Shown: positions 1-5,971, numbered from the stretch's first letter. The stretch is DNA of 40,222 bases from Methylobacter sp. (GCF_023227905.1 NZ_JALOCF010000044.1:1-40222); one strand, 5' to 3'. A program made the numbers and translations. Notes: generated by a model not told the origin, from the letters alone.

Positions 1-270
1 AAAGAAAAAATATTAGCTAGAAAGAAAAAATATAATAAAAAATACAATGAAGAAAACAAAGAAAAAATATCAGCCAGAAAGAAAAAATACCGAGAAGAAA
101 ATAGAGAAAAACAATTAGAAATTAATAAAAAACACTATGCAAAATACCGCGAAGCAAACAAAGAAAAAATATCAGAACGCCATAAAAAACACTATGAAGA
201 AAACAAAGAAAGTTATTCAGAGAGAGCTAAGATCTATCGTGCAATCAACTCACAAAAAGGAGTTTTATAA
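1..270 (+). CDS. C-terminal part of tandem-repeat Lys/Glu-rich protein (continues from window end)
   Basis: An open frame runs from base 1 to the TAA at 268-270 with no start codon. It continues the frame of the gene starting at 40004: base 40222 ends a codon and base 1 begins one. The sequence is built of charged repeats of about 14-15 residues (KKYNEENKEKISAR, KKYREENREKQLEIN), predicted as a long charged helix, and ends in RAINSQKGVL. Bases 33-132 nearly duplicate 40123-40222 with two mismatches, so either the ends overlap or repeats were collapsed. Such repeats commonly follow a small zinc finger in phage proteins related to HNH/endonuclease VII families, but no catalytic domain is visible here. 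Function unknown. Confidence 0.75.
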   Translation, partial: KEKILARKKKYNKKYNEENKEKISARKKKYREENREKQLEINKKHYAKYREANKEKISERHKKHYEENKESYSERAKIYRAINSQKGVL

Positions 271-336
271 ATGAAAATATACCATTTCGATTATTCTTTT
301 TTGTTGGATAGCTTGATTATTTGCGGTTTCAGGTGA
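271..336 (+). CDS. Short 21-aa ORF, probably a truncated phage gene
   Basis: ATG at 271 directly follows the stop of the repeat gene and is preceded at ideal spacing by AGGAG (259-263), the best ribosome-binding site in this area. The frame stops after 21 codons (MKIYHFDYSFLLDSLIICGF...). The stop abuts the sequence GTTATGC at 337, which looks like the outer core box of the last cassette of the array on the other strand. The strong start and abrupt end suggest a longer phage gene cut off when the cassette array arrived. That is inference; it could also be a genuine tiny peptide. Confidence 0.4.
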   Translation: MKIYHFDYSFLLDSLIICGFR

Positions 337-337
337 G

Positions 338-511
338 TTATGCGTCAATCTCGGCAATTATTTCAATTTGTTTGCCAGGCCAAAGTTTCCGCTGTTGATT
401 AAGGTAGTCATCGGCCTCGTCAAATTGTGCGGCACCAAATTCCTCATTCAAATCTTCGTCTTCTCGGCATGTTACCCAGAAGCATTTTATTGGTAGTGTA
501 AGCATTTGCAT
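338..511 (-). CDS. Cassette gene 6: small acidic hypothetical protein (57 aa)
   Basis: Last gene of the cassette-like array. I chose the ATG at 511 (MQMLTLPIKCFWVTC...) because GGGGA lies about 9 bases upstream; an earlier ATG at 532 falls inside the attC core box GTTATGC and lacks a ribosome-binding site. The product is acidic, with a DEADDYLNQQRKLW segment and no family I recognise. It is followed in its own direction by a core-box-like GCATAAC (337-343), but the rest of an attC is missing, so the array appears truncated here. Confidence 0.55.
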   Translation of the reverse strand: MQMLTLPIKCFWVTCREDEDLNEEFGAAQFDEADDYLNQQRKLWPGKQIEIIAEIDA

Positions 512-528
512 TAATTCAGTCCCCAGCC

Positions 529-615
529 GCATAACACGGCACTCAAGGCGACGCCGTTAAGCATCGCGGTATTGTTTAAAATTCGTCAGCGGCGCGCCTT
601 AGTTCTGCGTTAGGC
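529..615 (-). repeat. attC-like site 5 (87 bp)
   Basis: Read on the - strand the site starts with GCCTAAC (609-615), then AAGGCGCGCCG, a spacer, CGGCGTCGCCTT, CTTGAG and GTTATGC (529-535). The two inner arms pair completely except for one extra T, the extrahelical base typical of attC hairpins. The outer boxes pair with one mismatch. It lies directly after the 77-aa gene (617-850) and before the 57-aa gene, as expected for cassette organisation. Confidence 0.75.
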
Positions 616-616
616 C

Positions 617-850
617 CTACTTTAGCCGCCCTATTTCGGATAGGATTGTTTTAAAATCGGCAATTGCAATCCGAATATCAGTAGCAGAACCAACGGTAGA
701 GCACATTGTTTCTGGATGCGCCCACGATCCTCTTACTGCTCCTTCTGAGCTTGTTTTTAACTCACGGCTTTCAAATAAATCGCGCAAGTGTCCGATGCGC
801 GAATCAAGTTCTTGTTTTAATTTTCTATACTCTGTTTTGCTTAGTACCAT
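617..850 (-). CDS. Cassette gene 5: hypothetical protein (77 aa)
   Basis: ATG at 850 preceded by GGGGA. The product is predicted largely helical (an N-terminal charged helix MVLSKTEYRKLKQELDSRI, and a C-terminal helix ending SEIGRLK), possibly a small coiled coil. No known family recognised. It is flanked by attC-like sites on both sides (864-951 upstream, 529-615 downstream), so it is a complete one-gene cassette. Small orphan proteins are typical cargo of chromosomal integron arrays. Confidence 0.65.
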   Translation of the reverse strand: MVLSKTEYRKLKQELDSRIGHLRDLFESRELKTSSEGAVRGSWAHPETMCSTVGSATDIRIAIADFKTILSEIGRLK

Positions 851-863
851 TGTTAAATCCCCG

Positions 864-951
864 GCCTAACCCGTAAATCAACGGGAACGCGGCCCTAATC
901 TATGTTTAAAAATACGGCTATTCGCCGCGTCCCGTTATTATTGCGTTAGAG
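864..951 (-). repeat. attC-like site 4 (88 bp)
   Basis: Read on the - strand: core box CTCTAAC (945-951), GC, arm AACGGGACGCGGC, spacer, arm GCCGCGTTCCCGTT, then the perfect core box GTTAGGC (864-870). The arms are complementary except for a single extra T, again an extrahelical base. Position and orientation agree with the other sites. This is one of the clearest attC structures in the array. Confidence 0.8.
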
Positions 952-953
952 TG

Positions 954-1118
954 TCACATAATTAATTTTTTATCTTTCTCAATACGGAACGAGAAAACAG
1001 TGCCTTTGCATTTTTTGCAAAATTCTGGCGATTTTGACCCGCATTTCTCTGTGCCACAAGTTATACATTTATAAATTCTTTTTGTAGTTACAGCTGGTTT
1101 CCGTTTTCCAAATCCCAT
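954..1118 (-). CDS. Cassette gene 4: zinc-ribbon protein (54 aa)
   Basis: Start set at the ATG at 1118 (MGFGKRKPAVTT...), with GAGGTG 7 bases upstream; the frame could extend to a TTG at 1145 but that lies in the attC. Cysteines are arranged CITCGTEKCG...FCKKCKG, a four-Cys zinc ribbon (CxxC about 15 residues before CxxC). Likely a small nucleic-acid- or protein-binding zinc protein; the partner is unknown. It sits between attC-like sites 3 and 4 as a single-gene cassette. Confidence 0.65.
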   Translation of the reverse strand: MGFGKRKPAVTTKRIYKCITCGTEKCGSKSPEFCKKCKGTVFSFRIEKDKKLIM

Positions 1119-1127
1119 AGCATTCAC

Positions 1128-1216
1128 CTCTAACAGTGCGCTCAACAGGAGCGCGGTTATAATTTGGTTTCATTGTTCAGCTTTCCTTGCCGCGCCCGGT
1201 TAGCTCTGCGTTGGGC
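1128..1216 (-). repeat. attC-like site 3 (89 bp)
   Basis: Read on the - strand: GCCCAAC core box (1210-1216), GC, then arm GGGCGCGG, spacer, arm CCGCGCTCC (one extra base), and a GTTAGAG core box (1128-1134). The 3' end of the 138-aa gene runs into this site, so that protein ends in attC-encoded residues (NAELTGRG), a common property of integron cassette genes. Confidence 0.7.
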
Positions 1217-1593
1217 ATCAACGAATTCCACGCCCGTATCAGAGCGCCTTCAACCTCGTCTAGCCGTGCTACAAGTTCTGTTGGCGTCATGCTGTATGCT
1301 TGGAGTTTGTACCAAACGCCAGCGCATTCTCCGGTGACATCGGCTGCCACGCTTTCCCACCGCTTCCCGTCTAGTTCGTATGAGTGCGGAGTCAAAACAA
1401 TCTGCATCTTCGGCCCGTTGCAGTCGCAGTCTCGCGCGCTCAACGTGCTGCGCCGCCATGCGTACCAGTCGCAGTCGTTCATTTGTCCGCGAACCTGGTT
1501 ATTCCCAAAGCAGAATCCCTGCTGTTCAAGCCACACGCGTAGCTGCCCAACATTTACGTCAACCGGACCTTGCGCAATAGGCGTTGTGCTCAT
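1177..1593 (-). CDS. Cassette gene 3: hypothetical protein (138 aa)
   Basis: Largest cassette product. ATG at 1593 has a strong AAGGAG ribosome-binding site, and both lie inside attC-like site 2, so the first 16 or so residues (MSTTPIAQGPVDVNVG) are encoded by the recombination site. The C-terminus (NAELTGRGKES) is encoded by the next attC. The core is rich in Trp and Cys (WYAWRRSTLSARDCDCNG) and ends in a helix around LDEVEGALIRAWNSL. I do not recognise a family. The + strand frame covering this region is antisense and not a gene. Confidence 0.7.
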   Translation of the reverse strand: MSTTPIAQGPVDVNVGQLRVWLEQQGFCFGNNQVRGQMNDCDWYAWRRSTLSARDCDCNGPKMQIVLTPHSYELDGKRWESVAADVTGECAGVWYKLQAYSMTPTELVARLDEVEGALIRAWNSLMPNAELTGRGKES

Positions 1594-1639
1594 GATTTAT
1601 CTCCTTCCGGCGCAAGGTCCGGTTACGTTAGCGTTATAC
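1545..1639 (-). repeat. attC-like site 2 with embedded translation start (95 bp)
   Basis: Read on the - strand: GTATAAC box (1633-1639), a perfect 15-bp inverted repeat AACCGGACCTTGCGC / GCGCAAGGTCCGGTT (1610-1624 and 1561-1575), and box GTTGGGC (1545-1551). The loop between the arms carries AAGGAG followed by ATG (1593), the start of the next gene. Unlike the neighbouring sites, the arms have no extrahelical base, so strand choice by an integrase might be relaxed. Confidence 0.7.
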
Positions 1640-1743
1640 TCCACCACTATCCACCCGTACCATTTTTTAGACATCATAGCCTTTCCGCCATTATCTCTAA
1701 TCCGTTTAACTTCTCTCATTGCGGATTCCCATGAAAAAAACAT
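1597..1743 (-). CDS. Cassette gene 2: small basic protein (48 aa)
   Basis: ATG at 1743; product MFFSWESAMREVKRIRDNGG..., basic, with aromatic residues (KKWYGWIVVEY). The stop at 1597-1599 lies in the loop of attC-like site 2, four bases before the next gene's ATG, giving tight translational coupling. A weak AGG precedes the start. Homology unknown. Its position between attC-like sites 1 and 2 makes it the first clear cassette after the regulatory operon. Confidence 0.55.
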   Translation of the reverse strand: MFFSWESAMREVKRIRDNGGKAMMSKKWYGWIVVEYNANVTGPCAGRR

Positions 1744-1773
1744 ATTAACCTATGTTATAATATGGCAACACGG

Positions 1774-1820
1774 CCACTATCGGTTTGGTTAATTTAACCA
1801 AATTGCTTAGTGGTTTTTTT
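1774..1820 (+). terminator. Rho-independent-type terminator, rightward
   Basis: CCACTA (1774-1779) pairs with TAGTGG (1808-1813) and encloses a second perfect inverted repeat TTGGTTAA-T-TTAACCAA (1785-1801). It is followed by seven Ts on the + strand. It would stop rightward transcripts leaving the early operon that ends at 270-336 and running antisense through the cassettes. The inner palindrome might alternatively be an operator. Confidence 0.5.
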
Positions 1821-1830
1821 ATGCCTCGAT

Positions 1831-1890
1831 GTATAACTCAACGCTCAAGCCGAACCGCTTACGCTACCGCTACAGCGGTCAGTTTGAAAG
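1831..1890 (-). repeat. attC-like site 1, degenerate
   Basis: Has the same architecture as sites 2-5: GTATAAC box on the + strand (1831-1837), then CTCAAG and arm CCGAACCGCT pairing with AGCGGTCAG with one extrahelical base. The far core box is degenerate (AGTTTGAAAGC). It follows the 58-aa zinc-finger gene on the - strand. The adjacent 16-mer TTGAAAGCGGATTCCA (1884-1899) recurs at 6667-6682, so this end is a composite or was rearranged. Confidence 0.5.
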
Positions 1891-1899
1891 CGGATTCCA
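1884..1899 (+). repeat. 16-bp repeat TTGAAAGCGGATTCCA, copy 1
   Basis: Exact copy of 6667-6682. Both copies directly follow a hairpin whose right arm contains GCGGTYAG. The second copy lies behind a TnpB C-terminal relic, which suggests the motif is the right end (and guide-RNA 3' end) of an IS200/IS605-type element. Inference from position only. Confidence 0.5.
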
Positions 1900-1902
1900 A
1901 TA

Positions 1903-2079
1903 TTACCTAGTATGTACCGGCATATCATTTGTTATTTTCTCAATCCGCCCGCAGTCATAGCACCATCGCTCTTTAGAGCCATATAAATACATGTAGTGTG
2001 TATGATTACAGCACCGTTTAGGAGCCGACCACAGATTAACAGGCGCGAATTTTAGACTAGGCCAATTCAAACTTTTCAC
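1903..2079 (-). CDS. Zinc-finger-like small protein (58 aa)
   Basis: GTG start at 2079 overlapping the end of the upstream gene by 23 bases, with GGGG about 8 bases upstream; stop at 1903. The product contains KRCCNHTHYMYLYG and CYDCGRIEK, i.e. Cys/His pairs suited to binding one zinc. The very close overlap with the preceding Cys-rich gene shows they form one operon with the regulator at 2247-2447. Unknown function; it may be the first cassette, because an attC-like structure follows. Confidence 0.5.
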   Translation of the reverse strand: MKSLNWPSLKFAPVNLWSAPKRCCNHTHYMYLYGSKERWCYDCGRIEKITNDMPVHTR

Positions 2080-2266
2080 AATTTACCCCGCTTCCAAGCC
2101 AAAATACATCGTTATCATAGGTATTTCCAAGCTTTACACGCGCTACCTGCAAATTTCCTAGGACATTCGTTTTAGCCCTATAGTCGTCGTACTGTTGGCA
2201 TTTGCCTATACCAGTTCCATCGCCAACGGTATCTCGTGTAAAAAAATTACACGTCTCGCAGGTCAT
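2057..2266 (-). CDS. Small Cys-rich phage protein (69 aa)
   Basis: Start chosen at the ATG 2266 (MTCETCNFFTRD...) rather than an upstream TTG at 2287. It overlaps the stop of the regulator gene, implying coupling. Motifs CETCNFF, GIGKC and VNCEKFE give four to five cysteines in the pattern CxxCxxF...GxC...VNCxxFE, which I know from small zinc-binding phage proteins of unknown role. Likely part of the immunity/early-left operon. Confidence 0.6.
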   Translation of the reverse strand: MTCETCNFFTRDTVGDGTGIGKCQQYDDYRAKTNVLGNLQVARVKLGNTYDNDVFWLGSGVNCEKFELA

Positions 2267-2447
2267 GACGTATGTCCAGCCAGTCAATATCTAAAGCTTT
2301 GGCAAGCTTCATAGCGCTGCGTACATCAGGCTTACCGCTACCGTTAAACCAGTGGTTAATAGTTTGCCGGTTAGTGCCTAAAAATCTAGCAATTTCAGTC
2401 TTTTTGCCAAAATGGTTAAGTAGCTTTTCTTTAATTTCTTCGTGCAT
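2247..2447 (-). CDS. Cro/CI-like HTH transcriptional regulator (66 aa)
   Basis: MHEEIKEKLLNHFGKKTEIARFLGTNRQTINHWFNGSG...: a single lambda-repressor-type helix-turn-helix (about residues 15-40) with EIARFLGTNRQTINHW as the recognition unit. Its 66 residues leave no room for a dimerisation or RecA-cleavage domain, so it is Cro-like. It is divergent from the recombination operon beginning at 2521, with a perfect 16-bp palindrome (2468-2483) between them, the natural operator. It probably controls the lytic switch of that operon. Confidence 0.8.
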   Translation of the reverse strand: MHEEIKEKLLNHFGKKTEIARFLGTNRQTINHWFNGSGKPDVRSAMKLAKALDIDWLDIRHDLRDV

Positions 2448-2460
2448 TTGTAAAATAAAG

Positions 2461-2487
2461 TTGTACTTAGTAAAGCTTTACTATACA
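2461..2487 (+). promoter_or_regulatory. Early rightward promoter with palindromic operator
   Basis: Perfect palindrome TAGTAAAGCTTTACTA (2468-2483) lies between TTGTAC (2461-2466, -35-like) and TATACA (2482-2487, -10-like); the spacer of 15 is short but workable. It sits between the divergent Cro-like gene and the + strand operon. A bound dimer would block RNA polymerase. Confidence 0.6.
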
Positions 2488-2520
2488 CTGTTGTTGTTGT
2501 TTTTGCAAACTGGAATTAAA

Positions 2521-2799
2521 ATGAGTGAATTAAACAGAATGAGAGAAGAACTAGGGATTGAAGAGATATATTGGCACGGAATCAACACTGGACTATCTAA
2601 TAGCGAATTGCTTGCAATAGAAGCAAATATGCAAAAATTCGACAAAGAGCATAAGAAGTTTAGATACACAATAGTATTTGAAGCAACTGTTAAGAAAAGC
2701 TTATCAGAAGAAGAGTTTAAAGAAATGATCAAAAAAGACGTGCAATGCTCAGGCAGGGCGCTTAAAGTCATCACCAAAGAAGAGGTTACGGAATGTTAA
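2521..2799 (+). CDS. Hypothetical early protein (92 aa)
   Basis: The ATG at 2521 (MSELNRMREELGIEEIYWHG...) is the first start downstream of the operator; the frame is open further upstream, but that part overlaps the regulator antisense. The protein is helical and charged, with SLSEEEFKEMIKKD near the C-terminus. First gene of the early right operon, overlapping the next start by seven bases. No family recognised. Confidence 0.7.
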   Translation: MSELNRMREELGIEEIYWHGINTGLSNSELLAIEANMQKFDKEHKKFRYTIVFEATVKKSLSEEEFKEMIKKDVQCSGRALKVITKEEVTEC

Positions 2800-2954
2800 A
2801 AAACATAGAAATAAAAGAATTAATCATAAAAACAAGGTATATGAATGAAGAAGATAAAATTAATTACCTATTTACAAAAGGATACCAAGAGGCAATGTCA
2901 ATAATGGATGAAATATTAAATTTTAGTAGAGAAGAAAATGAAACTGACAATTGA
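2793..2954 (+). CDS. Hypothetical small protein (53 aa)
   Basis: Starts inside the end of the preceding gene and ends 17 bases inside the nuclease gene, so translation of the three is coupled. Helical charged product (MLKNIEIKELIIKTRYMNEE...). No recognisable domain. Overlapping frames with consistent direction support it being real. Confidence 0.6.
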   Translation: MLKNIEIKELIIKTRYMNEEDKINYLFTKGYQEAMSIMDEILNFSREENETDN

Positions 2955-3723
2955 ACAATGCCTAGAGGCAGGTAAAAATGGCGTAATGATAGAGAATGAT
3001 CACTATCATGCTTTAGCGGGTATAAGTGGCTCAAAATTATCTTTGCTTTCAGAAAGCAACCGGCACCTGGACAATGCTAAAAACTTTGACATGGGATCTC
3101 AAGACTATTTTAGTCTTGGAACTTGCGTACATGAGATGGTGCTTGAAAAGCACAAGTCAAGCTTTATGGTTATGCCAAAATTTAACGGACGCACAAATGA
3201 AGGGAAAGAGGACAAAGCTTATTGGCTAAAACAAAATGCAGACAAACAAATAATCGAAGCTGAAGACTACGAAAAAGCCGAAAGAATGGCTAAAAACGTT
3301 AATGCAATTTGTGGCGATGTCATAGAAAACTCAATATGCGAACGGTCACTTTTTGCGCATTGGGAGCAAAACATAATCATTAAATGCCGAATTGATGCTC
3401 AGCATTGGAATGATGACTATGATTTAAAAACCATAACTCCAAAATCTGGAATGTCAGACTGGGAGTTATTTAAACACTCTGAAAAACATGGGTACTTTAC
3501 GAGTGCCGCATTACGCCAAATGGTGCGTCATACGCTTGGGATGCCAATAGGAGATAGCTATCTAATATTTGTCAGCACGTCACCTGGACACATGGTAAAA
3601 ATAAGAAAAATACCGGACTCTATACTTGAGCGTGAAAATGAAAAAGTAACAGAGCTTTTAACATCAAGGGCGTTTTATCTTCGACATGGTATTGATACCG
3701 ACGTCAAAGAGCTGTATAATTAA
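2938..3723 (+). CDS. RecE-like PD-(D/E)XK exonuclease (DUF3799 type)
   Basis: A 261-residue protein with the hallmarks of the RecE/DUF3799 exonuclease family: GTCVHEMVLE near residues 61-70 (the G-x-x-x-H-E/A motif I helix), CRIDA at 150-154 and the catalytic DLK(T) at 162-165, i.e. D153...D162-x-K164. The family degrades one strand of double-stranded DNA ends to leave 3' overhangs for an annealase. The RecT gene 21 bases downstream is the expected partner. The protein acts in the cytoplasm on replicating phage DNA for recombination or end repair. Strong call on motifs and context. Confidence 0.85.
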   Translation: MKLTIEQCLEAGKNGVMIENDHYHALAGISGSKLSLLSESNRHLDNAKNFDMGSQDYFSLGTCVHEMVLEKHKSSFMVMPKFNGRTNEGKEDKAYWLKQNADKQIIEAEDYEKAERMAKNVNAICGDVIENSICERSLFAHWEQNIIIKCRIDAQHWNDDYDLKTITPKSGMSDWELFKHSEKHGYFTSAALRQMVRHTLGMPIGDSYLIFVSTSPGHMVKIRKIPDSILERENEKVTELLTSRAFYLRHGIDTDVKELYN

Positions 3724-3744
3724 ATTTTACAAATAGGTGGCAAA

Positions 3745-4641
3745 ATGAACAAACCAAACGAAATAGCAATTTTTAACGGATTTTTGGACAAACTAAAACC
3801 ACAAATGGCTTTGGCATTACCAAAGCATCTAACGACAGATAGAATGGCTAGACTGGCATTAACACAGTTTAGTACTAACAAAGCGCTGCAAAAATGCAAT
3901 CAACAAAGCATTGCCGCGTCAATAATGACAGCTGTGCAATTGGGTCTGGAGCCTGGCGTTAATGGAGCAGGCTATCTAATACCATATAAAGATACATGTA
4001 CCTTTGTACCAGGATGGAAGGGTCTTGTGGACCTTGTTAATCGATCTGGACGCGGCACAGTCTACACCGGCGTTATATTTGAAGACCAAATCTACGGCCA
4101 AGACTGGGAATTTTTCGACGGCTCTAGACGTGAGCTGATAATCAGGAAGCAATCAAACCTAATAGACGAAAACAAAATAACCCATGCTTACGCTATAGGC
4201 TGGGTAAAAGATGCAGCTATGCCGATAATTGAATTGTGGACAGTTGAAAAGTTAAAGGCTCACAGGACCAAACATAACAAAATCGGTAATAATCATTACT
4301 CATACAAATACTGGGAAATGTATTGTCGCAAAATACCATTACTACAGGTCATTAAGTACATGCCTTGTAGTATTGAGTTGGCTATGGCGCTGGACGTTGC
4401 TAACGTGAACGAGCATGGTGGCACAGCGTCAATAACCGATGGAGTTGTATCTACACAGTACCAGGCTGAAATCGATGATACCCTTTACGACGAAATAACA
4501 GACTACAACAATCTAAAAAAAATAAAACCAAAAACGTCTGATGAAAAAGCTAGTTTTGCTAAACGTGCTGATGAGTTATATAAACCTGATCCAGAACCAA
4601 TTGAAAAATTTGACCAAGAAACATGCGAAGTTTGGGAATAA
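3745..4641 (+). CDS. recT: RecT-family single-strand annealing protein
   Basis: 298 residues, near the family norm. Contains the RecT core: a segment LTTDRMARLALTQF near residues 28-41, then SIMTAVQLGLEPGVNGAGYL at 60-79, and IPYKDTCTFVPGWKGLVDL, which match the conserved region of RecT/Bet-like annealases. RecT binds single-stranded DNA and pairs it with complementary strands. A ribosome-binding site (AGGTGG) precedes ATG 3745. It is co-transcribed with the exonuclease. The acidic C-terminus (EPIEKFDQETCEVWE) may contact other replication proteins. Confidence 0.92.
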   Translation: MNKPNEIAIFNGFLDKLKPQMALALPKHLTTDRMARLALTQFSTNKALQKCNQQSIAASIMTAVQLGLEPGVNGAGYLIPYKDTCTFVPGWKGLVDLVNRSGRGTVYTGVIFEDQIYGQDWEFFDGSRRELIIRKQSNLIDENKITHAYAIGWVKDAAMPIIELWTVEKLKAHRTKHNKIGNNHYSYKYWEMYCRKIPLLQVIKYMPCSIELAMALDVANVNEHGGTASITDGVVSTQYQAEIDDTLYDEITDYNNLKKIKPKTSDEKASFAKRADELYKPDPEPIEKFDQETCEVWE

Positions 4642-4645
4642 AAAC

Positions 4646-4674
4646 TTGCAGTATGTAAAAAGTTAGTTTACACT
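4646..4674 (+). promoter_or_regulatory. Promoter with GTAAA-N7-TTTAC operator (copy A)
   Basis: TTGCAG (4646-4651), 17-base spacer, TACACT (4669-4674). The inverted repeat TGTAAA-AAGTTAG-TTTACA (4654-4672) overlaps the -10. The same arrangement occurs at 33639-33659 and 36898-36914. A short hairpin GTAGG...CCTAC follows near 4739-4755 just before the next gene. Confidence 0.55.
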
Positions 4675-4781
4675 ATAACCATCTTATCAATTGTTTGACC
4701 ACGAAAGTTAAAAGCCCTTGGCACAATGAAATTGACGTGTAGGTGAGAGGCCTACGTTTATTAACCAATAGAGGAAAGAAA

Positions 4782-5276
4782 ATGAAAGCAAAAGAACTTT
4801 TAATGAAATTAGGTGCGTGCATAGACGCTATTAACTGGGTAGGTGACAGAACAATAGAAGACGCTTGGAATGAATGTCATCGAGGCGACTGGATGTTGTG
4901 GTTTTATGCAAAACAATATCCGGAAAATAAAAGAGAGTTGTACCTTGCAAAAGGTCATTGCGCTAACACGGTCCGTCATTTAATGACGGATGAGAGAAGT
5001 ATTGCGGCTGTCGATGCAGCAATAGCTTATGGCAATGGTGAAATAGATGAAATAGAGCTTTATAATGCCGCTCGACGTTCGGCGGCTTATGCTTATTTGT
5101 ATCCGTATTCTTATGCTACTGATGCTGCTTATGCTGCTTATGCTGCGGCTTATTCTGCTTATGCTGCTTATGCTGCTAAAGCTGCTGCTGATGCTGCTGC
5201 TGCTTATGCTTCCGCAAGAAAAGATAACCAAAAACAAACTGCCGATATATGCAGAAAACATTTAATACTTTGGTGA
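4782..5276 (+). CDS. Ala/Tyr-repeat phage protein, paralog 1
   Basis: Start placed at ATG 4782 (MKAKELLMKLGACIDAINWVG...), preceded by AGAGGAAAG, because its paralog at 36972 starts identically; the longer frame from 4743 has no support. Residues 1-105 are a conserved domain with WNECHRGDWMLWF. Residues about 110-155 are a low-complexity run of AAYAAYA units encoded by GCTGCTTATGCT repeats, then a conserved tail (NQKQTADICRKHL). Proteins with this N-domain plus Ala-Tyr repeats occur in many phages and some resemble immunity-type (Imm5-like) proteins; function unproven. It follows an operator-bearing promoter. Confidence 0.75.
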   Translation: MKAKELLMKLGACIDAINWVGDRTIEDAWNECHRGDWMLWFYAKQYPENKRELYLAKGHCANTVRHLMTDERSIAAVDAAIAYGNGEIDEIELYNAARRSAAYAYLYPYSYATDAAYAAYAAAYSAYAAYAAKAAADAAAAYASARKDNQKQTADICRKHLILW

Positions 5277-5281
5277 GCGAT

Positions 5282-5458
5282 ATGAACTACACAATTGAAA
5301 CAATTGAAAGCATTGAAAGAATAATCGATATAGACTTAAAGCCGTCAATTCATCTACGCGATGAAAAAGCGTGCTTGATGCGTATAAAATCGAACCTTGC
5401 TGAGTTAAAGTACTTGCACTCAGAAACAATAGCAATTAATGAGGATAATTTAAGATGA
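5282..5458 (+). CDS. Hypothetical helical protein (58 aa)
   Basis: ATG at 5282 has GGTGA five bases upstream and follows the previous stop by five bases; an upstream ATG at 5249 would overlap it. The product (MNYTIETIESIERIIDIDL...) is predicted as a helical hairpin. A similarly sized helical gene (37494-37634) follows the paralog at 36972, so this may be half of a duplicated two-gene unit. No family recognised. Confidence 0.6.
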   Translation: MNYTIETIESIERIIDIDLKPSIHLRDEKACLMRIKSNLAELKYLHSETIAINEDNLR

Positions 5459-5766
5459 TGTACTATTTTAAACTAATGGCAATAAATTTAATAGTAGCGT
5501 TGGTGATTGCAATATCAATAGTTGGCTTTGCTGTTGCCGATGGCATTGACGATCCGAATTTTTATAAGGATTATGATTCGATGCCTTACAAGTACCATAA
5601 ATCAGTTGCCCCTCCAGAGTATCATGCGACAGTAACACCATGCCTATATTCGTGGGAAGGATGCAACGAAGTAAAGCCTCAGGTAGCTACTGTTCCAGAG
5701 CCATATTTATTGTTGATGATAGGCGTAGGTTTAATTTTAACGTTGGTAAAATTTAATGATTACTAA
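5455..5766 (+). CDS. Exported membrane protein with PEP-CTERM-like tail (103 aa)
   Basis: Starts at ATG 5455 overlapping the upstream stop (ATGA). Residues 7-28 (LMAINLIVALVIAISIVGFAVA) are a signal peptide or anchor; the middle holds proline-, tyrosine- and cysteine-containing sequence. The tail is VPEP followed by a hydrophobic helix YLLLMIGVGLILTLV and then KFNDY. VPEP plus a transmembrane helix at the extreme C-terminus is the PEP-CTERM sorting pattern read by exosortase in Gram-negative bacteria, but the usual terminal Arg cluster is absent. It may sit in the envelope as an exclusion or lysis accessory factor; that is inference. Confidence 0.65.
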   Translation: MMYYFKLMAINLIVALVIAISIVGFAVADGIDDPNFYKDYDSMPYKYHKSVAPPEYHATVTPCLYSWEGCNEVKPQVATVPEPYLLLMIGVGLILTLVKFNDY

Positions 5767-5971
5767 AATAAAAAGATTGTTTGAAGGTGACTCTAAAAAA
5801 GCATTAGCAAACCAAATGAAACTGATTGACCAGGCATACTCACAAGGAGCATATACAGAGAGGCAATCAATAATTGCAATGCTTAATGAAAAGATTGAAC
5901 AAAACGACAATATACAAATGTATAATTATACAGCTCAAGCTGTACTAAACGAATTACTTAAAAGAGTCTAG
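5756..5971 (+). CDS. Hypothetical helical protein (71 aa)
   Basis: Overlaps the preceding gene by 11 bases. MITKIKRLFEGDSKKALANQ... is helical and charged; SQGAYTERQSIIAMLNEKIEQN resembles small phage coiled-coil proteins. It ends at the left arm of the structured intergenic region (TAGCCAG, 5969-5975, includes its stop codon). Function unknown. Confidence 0.6.
   Translation: MITKIKRLFEGDSKKALANQMKLIDQAYSQGAYTERQSIIAMLNEKIEQNDNIQMYNYTAQAVLNELLKRV

Noticed and set aside
1..270. CRISPR-like direct repeats at the window ends
   Set aside because: Repeats are adjacent, in frame, diverged and coding; there are no unique spacers of constant length.
1187..1792. Long + strand open frame (201 codons) across the cassette array
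   Set aside because: Antisense to three cassette genes and two attC-like sites, no ribosome-binding site, composition unlike a protein. The - strand genes have ribosome-binding sites and cassette boundaries.
2247..2447. Full lysogeny module (CI repressor plus integrase)
   Set aside because: Only a 66-aa Cro-like regulator is present; no integrase, excisionase or attachment site seen, so temperate lifestyle is not supported from this window alone.
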